The notes under the pieces are model-generated. The model searched no databases. It was not told the origin of the DNA and saw only the letters and a program-made list of their open reading frames with translations. Shown here piece by piece: positions 1-12,500 of a DNA stretch of 64,000 nt. Source of the DNA: Haliotis asinina (Eukaryota > Mollusca > Gastropoda > Lepetellida > Haliotidae). The DNA lies in contig NC_090287.1 in NCBI RefSeq assembly GCF_037392515.1, positions 8,415,501 to 8,479,500 of the forward strand. The letters run 5' to 3'. Every line of letters starts with the position of its first letter. Within the stretch, counting starts at the first letter, position 1. The translations under genes and the position numbers were made by a program.

Positions 1-512
1 TGCTCCAGGAATGTGACCAGACTTGATCTCTGGCAGAAACACAATAATAATTGCATTAATAATAAAAGAAACACCACACCATGTTCCAACAGCAACAATA
101 ATACAGAATAATAGCACTGAATCAGATCCAAAACTAAAGCAAGTTAAACTGTACTATTTCCTGATCAATGGATCAGTGAGCAACATTCTCAACTCCCTTT
201 GGAAAGATACAAGACAAACTGCCTTATGATGACAGGAACATTACCATCTAGTCTAGCTTGGTTAACAGAAGGAAAATTAAAAGAATAAAAAAAATCTCTT
301 GCTTCCATACGTGTCTTTTTAAAATAATTTCATATCCTGAACTTTTAACCATCTTAGCATCTTTCTGTTTATACATTATGACTTGCCAAATGTAATCATG
401 CTATTTGATATGCAAAATATCAGTAAACAGCAAGACAGAATAAGTATGACTAAAGATTGCACTGAACCGATGTCTGTTTGGACTCAGGTATGAAGACGTC
501 AACAATAGCTAC
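1..512. other. Intron or flank of the MPST-like gene; nothing recognised
   Basis: On the minus strand this lies downstream of the last visible MPST exon, which ends with a GT donor, so it should be intron. I looked for the next rhodanese-2 segment and for the active-site CGSGxTAC-type loop and did not find them here. The remaining exons must lie beyond the left edge. Confidence 0.5.
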
Positions 513-3500
513 CTGGAGGCAGATCGGTCTCCCCCATGAAACTTGGCACATCACGGGCATCAACTATTTGTTCTCTCTTTGTTTGGACATTGTCAACCAT
601 CGCGTCGTAATCACGCAGCAAATTGGGATTGAGACGAGTTTCAAAATTACCTCTCTGAAACAGACATGTTGGGATTTGATGTGTGTCCCATTAACCCGTC
701 AGTGTGATACTGAGTGAGTGAGTGAGTCACATATTTCAGCCATGTCATGATAAAAACAAGCAGTTGCCTCCAATGTGACATAAACCCCTGCTGCAAATTA
801 TCAAATCAAACTTGAGAAGTAATGAAAGTGAAGGTCGTAGTTTAAGATGAAGTGAAATGTAAAAAAAACCACACGACCAGTCAACCACTCTTGATGTTCA
901 AACACACAAATATTTTCAAGACTCACTTTGACCTTGACATGAATGTATTGGTGTATGAATATGAAAAAAAAAGTAATAAAGATATTGCTTATCAAAAAAA
1001 ACATTCAAGAGAAGACCTGAAAGAGTACGTAGAAAATCCATTGAACCATTCTTGAGATATCTCCCTGACACATGTAACATGCAGGTTAACATGCTGAAAT
1101 CTTCAAAGTGTTGCTGTGACTTTGAAAATTATTTGAAGATCAACAAAATCACCTCTGCTCTGCGCCTTCCCCATATGCGTCTTGGTGTCACATATCAACA
1201 AAATCCAGTGAATGGTTCTTGCGATATCTCCCGGTAAAAAAGTAAAAGCAAGTGGAAAAACAACAGAAATAGAAAAAGAAAACCTTTTAGGCTATTGCCC
1301 TGTTTCCTGAAAATTTTACATAATTGTAAATTGTCTCAAAGATTGTTTATGCTTTTTCATATGTGTTGAAAACGTCTCTATTGTCTGATATTTCTATCCC
1401 CAGCCCGACCCTAACCGCTGTCTGCAACACACATCCTGGTCAGATGATCCCCTCTTCCCTGCTTCTTTACATAATAATAGTGGTAGTGAGACTCCATGGT
1501 AGCATACTTAATAGTTTCAGTATTAATGTTACATTTTTTTACCTCAGCTATCATTTATAATGAAGTTTGGAAATTTTAACTATAAATTGTATATTTATAT
1601 ACTTATCCTATCTCACGATTTGCACTTCTCTCTCTTGCCTCGACACTGAGTGGAACGAATTAGAACTTTCCTGTAGGCCTCTCTTGTCCATATGCCCGTG
1701 TTCCCCAGGCTGCTCTCCTTACAGGACGGGTCCCTTAGCCCATGCTGAGCATGCAGCATGCTCCCCTATCTACCCACATGACTACCTCAGAGAGATCATT
1801 CTTTTCTTTGAGCCCACGTCTTAATCTGTGTAGTGGGGAGGCTGGGTGGGCATACATCGCGTGAGATAGGATAAGTATATAAATATACAATTTATAGTTA
1901 AAATTTCCAAATTTTTAAACTTATCCTATCTCACAATTTGCACTTATTCCACGGTTGGACAGCGGGTTGCAGATTACCCTATGTCTCAAAGCACTGACAG
2001 TATAGAACTAGTGGTGGGTTCTCCTGAACCCCTTGGCTTACTAGGCACCATCGCTCCCAAGGAGTGGGTACTCCTGAGCAATGTGGTGTTCAGCTGCAAC
2101 CCTCTCATATGCAAGGAGACGCAACTAGGCGAATCATCTCACTTCGTCGTGATTTATCAGAGTACCCCCGTAATTAAAGTCTTATGACTAGTAATCGGGC
2201 CCGTACCTGCTTCAAGACAGCCCGGCAGACCGCATCACAAAGAGGGGAAAAGGAAACTGAATCGGAAAGCTCACAAGTTTAACGTTCAGTACCAAAACAA
2301 CACCACATGGCTTCCACTACTTACCACAGTAAGACCACAAAAGTGTGCTAAGGAACTTAGGAGCTATGAACACTACGAAATCCGTAAAGGAAATCGGGAA
2401 GGACTCACTACACTGACGTGATTGCTCCGAGGAGTAGACGTCAGCAAGCGAGATTGTTGAACTCTTCTACATCGCAAAAACAGGATCTAACTACTGTAGA
2501 TCCATAAAGACACTAAAAGCAATCACCCAATAAACTGAGTGAAGAGTTCAATTCCCAGAAGAATTCAGAACAAAACTCAGAAACAAAGTTCAAATTTTAT
2601 TCAGCATGTACACGAGAAAGAAAGCATAAACGCACTCTTCCTCATCTGCGTTGATGGGCTAATGACAGCTGCTGGGCCAAGACAAGGGGTCCGAACTGGT
2701 GAAGGCCTTGGACATCAGTGCCCGATAAATCCCGCAGATAATGTGAAGAAAACACTGTATAGGAGCGCCAAAAGCAACCCTCCATGATGGACGTCAAGAA
2801 ACAGTTGCTGTGTAGAACCATCGTAGAGGCTAACGCACAGGGTCTCATGATGATTGGATGCTGCTGGGGGTGGCAGTCAAGCAAAAACATACGCCCTCAG
2901 TATAGTAGCACGCATCCAAAAAGATAAGGTTGTCCGTGAGACCTCAGCCTTGGATATAGATGACAGCGGGATGAATAGCCTCTTACCAAGACGACAGCGA
3001 TCTTGGCAGGCAGCTAGGAAGATCCGTAGAGCTCTGACAAGGCAGAGAGACAAATCTTCCACATCATCAGGCCCAAGAATCGTTGACAAAGGGGGGATAG
3101 TGAAAAATCTATCTGGTTGTCCTGGTAACTGTTGTTGTTTTTTTGCGACAAAGTCGCAACGCAATCCCAGAAATACTCAGCCATGCCGTTTTCGTTCAAA
3201 TTGCACACGATTCACATCAAGTGCATGCAACTCTGAAATACGAGCCGCAGTAGCCAATGCTACTAAAAAGAAAGTTTTGAACGTTATCTGTTCAAACGCC
3301 TTATCATGTAATGGTTCATAGTCAGTGGACACTAAATGACGGAGGACAACTGACAAATCCCATGCAGGAGGTCTGAACTTCCTGGACTGGTCAGCAAGCC
3401 TGAACGAGCGAAGCAGAGACTGGAGCTCGGGAGTAGTAGACACCTTTGTTCCAGTAGTTGTGGCAAGAACCGAATTACTGGCAGCCAAATGGGTTGCCAA

Positions 3501-6500
3501 TGTAGTACCTTTAAGCTTCCTCTTAGTTCATAAATGCTGTAGAAATTAGGTAACAACTTGAGTTGATGCAGTGGTGAGAGAAATAATTCCCCTAATACCA
3601 CAATAATGTTCAAATTTCTTCCATTTATTGTCATACAATGATCGAGCTGAAGTACTGTGTGCAGCTACTCTGTGAGAGTAACCCTTAGCTCTCAGAGATT
3701 TCTGTAAATGCACCATATGTGCAGATCCAGGGTCTGTGGTGACCTGTGGTACACGTCTGAATGACGATGACGAAGTAAGTCGTTGTGGGCTGGTAGCAGT
3801 ATTGGATTCGGTTCTGCTAACTGATTTAGATCGACGAACAACTTCTTGCTGGCCAAAAGGGTGCAACCAAGACCAGACGAATCTTGCTGGTTGTAAGTAA
3901 CTTCTGAACAACTTTGGGAAGGAGAGCTGGGGGAGGAACTGCGTAGGCGTTCAGTCCTCCCAAGATATTGCTATCGCAATCATGGTCCCACGCCTGAGGA
4001 TCCGGAATAGGTGGTATGAACCATGGAAGCTGATGGTTGTACCAAGTGGCGAATAGATCTACTTCTGGTTGACATACTGGGTAGATCATTGACTGAAATA
4101 TCAGAGGCAGTAACATCCACTCTGTTGGTGACCGCCGTTTGGGACGAGACAAGGCGTTGGCTATGACATTCCTCACTCCGTGAATGTGTGGGGCTCTTGC
4201 CACAATGTGAAGAGAATCAATTAGGTGGTAAAACCGAAACGTCCACTGAAGCAGAGCTGCTGACCCTGTCGAGCCTTGATGGTTGATGTTACACACCGGT
4301 GGAAGACATGTTACCAAAAACTGGTGAAATCAAACGAACAGTAGCATGTTGACTAGTCAGGGAGACAGAAGGATGGGATGACCTGACATGACCTGGTGAT
4401 CTGGATCGATTAGTAGAGCCTGACCTACCATCCCGATGGGATGACCTTGAGAGAGAGCAGGTGAACCTAAACGCTGAAGTGAAGCAACCCCAGAACGCTG
4501 ATGCGAATCACATAAGTGGCATGAATTGGGATGAGCAAACGAATCAAATTGATGATGCAAACCAGATGTACCTGAATCAGTTTGATCCCATGACTCACTT
4601 CGTCTAGAAGCCGTGGTTTGTGAAACTGCCTCAGTATGTTTAAGTGAAACCGAACAGTGTACTGAACTGGTTCGGTGATATGAAACATCACGGAAAGGTG
4701 AATTGATTCTATCTGGTGAATTGATTCGGCGATGTGAACTGATTCGATCTGGTGAATCAGTTTGGCGATGTGAATCCAAACGGTAGGAAGTGCTGATACC
4801 ACCATTTGAATCAATACGTGTTTGGTACGATCAATAGAAACAGACTGACGACCAACGTCACTCTGCTGGGGTGAACTTGACTGCTCAGTCGATCTACGAG
4901 ATGGATTTGAGACAAACTTGTCCGGCAATCTAGACCGACTAAAACTTGAACGTTCCGACGAAACAGATCGATGATGCAGATCGGTGAACCATAACAACTA
5001 CCCTAGAGCCAGCCTGAGACGTTGAGCCAGGTGAAGAATGCATCCCCAAAAGCTTCTGAACATCTTCCAAAAGTTAAGAATCTGAAGAAGCGTCCAAAAA
5101 ATCCTCTGCCTCGGAGAGCGGGGATTTCAAATGAGCCGTGATGGTAGGACGATCCAGGCGTGGTTTCTTGGTAGGAGCGGGGCCTTGGTCAACAGATGCA
5201 TTCCTAGCTCTATCTGCAATCCTACGAGCAAGAGAGAGAAGTGCAAATCGTGAGATAGGATAAGTTTAAAAATTATATATATTCTGTGGACAAAATGAAT
5301 GACCCCCCCTACTCCCCTCTGAAAATCCTCATCGCCTCCCCCTGGTGATAAATTATGAACGGTCCCTTAGACATATATATTATCGTGAAGATATTCATCA
5401 TATTTTCAGGATAATAAATCATTATTAATTCACTCCTAGAAATAAATGATGAATTCCAACTGAATGTTAAAATATGTCAAACCCAGATTATGTGCGAGGC
5501 AAGTATGTTTTGGTCAGGGCTGGCAAGTTTTACATCTAACCAACCATGTGGTGTGGCTGAACCTTTAGGGAATTTCATCCCCTAATCCCAACATGGATGA
5601 AAGTCACAAGCAGGTGTATGGTACTAAAAAAACTAGAAACATAATCTGGGCAATCCTGAATTCAAACAGACGATCATAGATTTCTGGCATATGATAAGTA
5701 ATTCAAGATAATAACAACTAAACATAAAAACAATCACCCGATTAAAATATGTCAAACCATACTTAATGGAAAATATGTTACATTTTGTCAGAATGGTAAA
5801 AAATGAACATGTTATCAGGACAGACTGTATATCAATGCTTGATGCCATCTGTAAATGTGAATTCCTCCATCCATGACACTATGCTGGAAAGTGTGACAGA
5901 GAATAGCATGATTCAGCGGTTCCTTATGCACATAATGCACATAATGCACATAATGCACATATGGGGTGACATTGAGAAAATAATACACAGTATACATGTT
6001 AATGCTTAACATATTCCGTAACATACAATAGGTCTTATGAAGACCAAATACATGTAGTATGAACTGAATGTTAAATGATCAGTAGCATCATGGAAGGGTC
6101 ATCTAGCTATGTAGGATGTGAAATATTACAGCCATGTGTCAAGTGACTATTCTTCATTGTGTAACGATGCAATATTTACATAGTGCTTATTTCTCTGGTA
6201 AAATGTTTGTGCTTGTACTAAGTACCGATGGGAGGTAGCCAAGTGGTTAAATCGTTTGTTTGTCCCACCGAATCTGGGTTTGATTCAGTACTGTGTGTGA
6301 AGCCTATTTCTGGTACCCCCTACCATGACACTGGTGGAATATTGCTACAGGTTGCATTAAACCACACTCACTGAGACACACAGTTCATGTAATCATCAGT
6401 TGACCAGATTCTGCTTACCAAACCCTTTCACCTTGTAAATCCTCTGACAGATGTTGCTGCACACACCCAAAGCTGAATACAAGTCACCCCAGTCAAAACG

Positions 6501-9500
6501 ATAGTCCATAATATGCAAGTGTTGATTCTAGGAAAAAACAGTTAACCCATATTGAAATTTAAAACTTGGTGATTTGTTTCCCTTTAAAGTCTTGCAAACA
6601 GCTGCCCATAGGCTCAGATAGTGCTTCCATAGGTACTGATGACAATTCCACCAGATGAAATAAGTTGATTCAGAACTGGATGGATGCTGATGGAGATCCT
6701 GTCCTGCTGGAGAACAGATCCTAAGCTGAGATCCTTTAGGTCGGGGTCCAGAGACAAAGCCAAGTCAGTGTGATTTGTTTATAGTAGTGTTACTTGTTAT
6801 CAACAACCTGTTGTTATGGTGCTGACTGTCACTGCATACTACACATACGAGGGGTGTCCTATTAATGGTCAGCCTCACTATATTCTTGATTTCCAATGTT
6901 AGAAAAGTTTCTATTTTATTTTCAACGAATCATTAGCAAAGGCATATCGAATATTTCACATATTTAGTTTATGTGGTTAACGAGATATTTGTCATCACAA
7001 CACACTGGGTGTAATATTTCTTGAAACATTAATGCAGAAAGTGAAAAACAATCTGTCATTTGGTACCTCTTGGATGATGGCATGTGCTCAGATGATTTGG
7101 TATAAAATATGTTCAGTATGGTATGGATGACTTCATGTCATAAACACCATTCAAAGATTTGGATTGCTTGATTTATATTTAGACGAGGATGTTTTTAAAA
7201 GACATCTCCATGTTGATCTTTCAAAACCATGTTGTCCAGATATTCAAGCTGGCACTGTTTACAACATATTGAGAACTGACACTTGTGTGACCATTCAGTA
7301 TGTCATTTGAACCCTTGGCATCATGCATGAATAAGTGAAAACATTCGAATAAGTTATATCCTTTTGAATACGTCATCTGAAAGTGGGGGTTTCAAAAAGC
7401 GATTGTATTTTCAAATTGCAGTTTTATGCACTTTTATATCTATGTTTGATTCTGGAGGACTTCTGATTATCACAAAATGTTTCTTTCATATTACGTTTCC
7501 TGAAGTTAGTGATGCATTTATTGCTGATTTTGTGGGGTTTTTTTGAGTACCAAGGTAAAAAGTCAAACAGAATGGAGATTGTGAGGCTGGAACATGGCAA
7601 AAACAATTTGCTTGAGCTTGACAGATAATATGTTTAAAAATAAAACATAAAAATGGTTGCATTTTTATAACTGTCCAGGTGAGGCCAACCACTTTTGGGA
7701 CACCCCTTGTATGTAACTGAACAGAAATTCTCTCATCACTTAACAGAAAGCCCAGGCCCCCTACAGTGGCAATGCTGGGCAGTCCGAGGGGAGATGACAT
7801 GACATGCTAGGTTGGGCATGAAAAGAAGCTTGTCTTGAAGCAACATGAATGTTTTAAGGCTCCCACAAGTGACGAAACCTGTTGACAAGAGGCTTGTACA
7901 CGGACATGCCTCACTGACAGCTGATCTTGGGAGAGCCCGTGAAGGTCCCGGGGTAGAATAGGCCTTCAGCAACCCATGCATGCCATAAAAGGTGACTATG
8001 CTTGTTGTAAGAGGCGACTAACGGGATCGGGTGGTCAGACTAGCTGACTAGGTTGACACATGTCATCAGTCCAGACTCGATTATTTACAGACCGTCGCCA
8101 TATAGCTGGAATATTGCTAAGTGCGACGTAAAACTAAACTCGCTCGCTCGCTCGCTCGCTGATCTTGGGAACTGATCATTATTTATCTTGCCAAAATCAT
8201 AGCTGATATGGTGCACTTCATTGCTAAATAGCAAAAGGATGGGATGGGATAACCTTGAATGATCCTGAGACATCAAGTAACAACTGTGCATAACTTGAAG
8301 AAAGATGTCCCTGAATGTGTAAGGATGCTCTCAAATGAAGAGGAAGCTGTAACAAAGTGTATGGATATCAACTTCTTGTTTAACATGTAAAGTTATGTTT
8401 CGATATAGATTCTTACACTGTTACCATACTGAAGGGGAGTGAGTGAGTTTAGTTTTACAATGCACTCAGCAATATTCCAGCTTTATGGCGGCAGTCTGTA
8501 AATAGTCGAGTCTGGACCAGACAATCCATTGATTCACAGCATGAGCACTGATCTGCACAACTGAGAACCTATGACGTGTCAACCAAGTCAGCAAGTCTGA
8601 TCACTGTATCTCATTAGCTGCATCTTATGAAAAGCATGGGTTACTGAGGCCAAGTATTCTCATCTGGACCTTCACGGGTCACCAAACAGAAAGTCACTTC
8701 AACCAGATGATGAAACGTACCTATGCAGATTAATAATAACAACAGGTAATTGATAACAAGTAGCACATAATTGAATGAGGAGAGGGGATAATAAGAACAA
8801 CAAACAGCACAAGTCCTGAAGCCAATATACAGGAACACAAACAAGCAGACTAACTGAAGCAAACCAGTATGATCACATGCCGTAGTCAGTGCAGTGTCTG
8901 GTTGGAGAATCATGTACCGTATAACTCTTGGAAAGATGATGGACACTACAGGCCCATGTGGCAAACCAGTCAGAACAGGGTCTATGTCCTTCACCTTTCA
9001 TATAGTGCGGGAAACATAATCCAGTGATTGACATTGTGAGAAACAGTAATGACTAAAACATTTCCACAATGGAAGATTTTCAAAAGGAAAAAAAGAGTAA
9101 GATTGGAATATAGAGTCCTTTGTGTACACATTACATTATCATGTTGCAGAAAGCTGGTATGGGTACTGTCGTACCTTGAAATGATCTGGGACTCAAACCC
9201 AGGATTCTGGCCAGAGAAATGTGGCACCTGGTCCATGTCACAAGGGTACCTTCTCACCTTGACTTCAGGCTCTTCGTCTGTCACTTCATATCCATTCTCC
9301 ACCCACTTCTTCAGACCTCCATCAAGCACCGATATCTTATTGTGGCCATACAACTGAAGACAATATCAGGAACTCAGGTTACTATGGTTCAAAACAATTT
9401 CAATACACTCTTTTGTAACTGAGTATTATTTTCAAGCCTGTAGTAGTGGACACTTCAACAATGAATGTAATGTATGTGAAAAAGGTAGATTACACAACTT

Positions 9501-12500
9501 TGTGATTTGGGGCAAGGATGAAGTGGGGACTAAAGTTACATTTAAGATTATCGTACCTCACACATGAATGTCGCTTTCTGATTGGCTAAGCGCTATTCTA
9601 TTATTTTCAATGTACCCCGCTTACAGGCGATGTATTATTTTCAATGTACACCGCTGGGAATTCCGAACTCTTCTGGTGCTTCATGGTAGTACTTCTTTGT
9701 CTTGAATAACTTTGAATCACACATGAAGCATGGAAATTACTGATGTTTTGTGATTGAAAATCAATGGAAGGGAGATTACTCTAAATCTGTTTACCTTGTG
9801 CCATCTGCAAAATGGTGATTCGCCTCACATTCAAACAGTTCAAAATTAAAATTCAGGTGTTTGGTAAGAAGAGCCTGCGGGCTCGAGGAACATGAACAAA
9901 TCTTGAGGGGTACATGAGTCCATGGCCCCCTCATGACCAGTGAACAACTTATATTATAGCACTACAGTCTGTCTGCAGTGAAAACGTACAGATGAATTTC
10001 ACTTTACACAAAAAAGTACATCAAATAAGGTGACATTAAGATTGCAAATCCTCAAAATTTTACCTTGCCAATAAAACATTTAAATATTAAAATTTTATTC
10101 AACTTAGGATAAAAGTTGTTTAACAAACGATCATAGTTTGAAATCCCTATTACTGGTGTGTATCACAAGAGGGTAGGTACATTAAATGAATCACTGAAAA
10201 CAAATAGGGTTGATTTAAATTAACGCTCATCATGTACCACACTTGCATCTGTTTCATTCTTCCAACTACTGTGCTTACCTCCTTATAATGCCAACCAATA
10301 AGGGCAAGTTCAATCTATGATCATTTATTGAACAGCTTTTCATCCTTAGCTGAACAAAATTATAGGGTTCAAATTAGATTCATGGGTGCTGCTCACGTCA
10401 AAGGGAGGCAACTCTGCAAGTTAACTACAGTACCTTTGGCACTACGGCCTCCTGTGTCCCCAAAATATGAAGCATATATATACACATAATGAGTTAGTCA
10501 TAAATTAAGATAACTGGCCACATATGTTTGAAAATGTAATATTTCATATTGGAGACAAATACTGAAGTACATACACCCTTCCTATTTGCTTAGACACAGC
10601 TGTATTGTGACATAATGCAAAGAACCCATGGACAAATGTGCTAATACACTGGGGAAGCTAGATTCACCATATGTTATGATCTGTTATGCAAGGGATACTG
10701 AACAACTTGGCATCAGATGTATTCACACATTTATTAAAAGTATATTGCAAATAGAGTAATACGAGATTAACTGGACTGGTTCATTGCATCCATAGCACCT
10801 GCTGTTTTATGAAATCAATAATATGTTTAACAATGCAATCTTTACATGCCAATAACAGCATATCTGTTTAATCAGTCTGAGTGAGTGAGTGAGTGCTTAC
10901 TAAACGTCATGTATCTGCATAGGATCTACCAAGATATCAGTTGTGTAAACTGTCCACAACTGGTGACTATAGCTCATTTCACTTCACTGGCCATGACTAT
11001 TCTATTGAAAATATATATGTCTGCTGTGCATTTAAAAATGTATACCTGTCAAAAATATATCAAAATTTAATATATGGAGGACCCTGTTATGCATATAATT
11101 AATCCACTTTTGAAATGTTGAATCTGCACACCAAACAAGGTTTTATTTTCATCCTGCATCTGGAGCAGTGGAGCAGTCTGTGGATAAAATGTTAAAAAGT
11201 TTCCTTGCCACGTCAAAGATCCAGATTTGATTATCCATATGGGTGCATGGTGTGAAGGCCATCTAGTCACCTTCATGAATATATCAGTGTTATATGATAG
11301 CAGTTGTATCAGTCTGATATGAATCCCAAATTATTTTAGTCTCAGTCAACCTAAACAAACAACGAGGGTACTAGTGTTGAAACAGTATACTGTGCCAATT
11401 ACAATTCACCCACTGTCAGATAGACCCACTAATCACCATTAACACTCTGCTGATTGGTAATTAATCCGTATTAGCAGACATTGCCTGGCATCACAACATG
11501 TGGGACACTCGGTCTTTGCTTTACACGATCAGTGGAAGATCAAAGCTTCGTGCAGATAAGTGAGTCAAGTTTGCATTGATTTAACTGGTTGGTTTGTAAA
11601 ATTTACTGTTCAGAAACATAAACAGCATATTCTTTACAGACGGTCACTTTTATAACATAAAAGAATGGGTATTTTTTCATGAGAAATGACCCAAAGGTGA
11701 GCTTTCACTCACCCTGAACAACCACCATGTCCGCACTGAAGGTCTTGTGTTGAATCTATCATAGGCAATGATGTGGGTATCACTAGAGATGCCCAGGCCC
11801 TGGACATAATCAGTGAAACACTTGGGGTCCGGGAGATTGCGGGGAATCAGAGGCGTTGGCTGTACACACTGGTTCAAGTCAAAATGTTTAGATCCAGGGA
11901 TATGACTTCTGCAGCAAGATAGTTACAAAAAATAAACATGCAATAAATAGTCGAAACAGTCCATGTTCTTGAGCGCTCATCTTAACTGGTATTCTAGAAG
12001 TTGGCAACTAACAAGAAAATTTAATGTATAACAACTGCTTGTTAAATGCATTTAGTGATGCATCAATGTAAACCCCTGCACCTTTAATATAACACAAAAA
12101 CAATGTAAAGCAATAAAGTATATCAATATAACTTTAGGACAACTGTTACATATGTCATATTTGGGATTTCACTTTCTTAGTAAAGTACAAATTCTAGTAC
12201 TTTTTCGGTTGAGTCCCATCCGGGATTCGAACCCGCACCCTCAGAGTCAGGCACCTAATCGCCAGCACACAAAGTCAGCCGCCTAGCCCGCTAAGCCACC
12301 GCGACTTCCACTTCCACTGACTTTGTGTGCTGGCGATTAGGTGCCTGACTCTGAGGGTGCGGGTTCGAATCCCGGATGGGACTCAACCGAAAAAGTACTA
12401 GAATTTGTACTTTACTAAGAAAGTGAAATCCCAAATATGACATATGTTGCATTTGACCACTTTCTAAATGGCATCGTGTAATCACAGGACAACTGTTGTT

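Noticed and set aside
6432-6527. A 96-bp exon-like piece on the minus strand with good splice sites, and a 54-codon open stretch ending at 6614
   Set aside because: They do not join in phase, match no family I know, and lie between two MPST exons that already connect correctly.
12308-12380. Genuine tRNA gene, suggested by A and B boxes
   Set aside because: The copy lies in a SINE palindrome with a non-tRNA tail and I could not fold a proper acceptor stem, so it is a tRNA-derived SINE.
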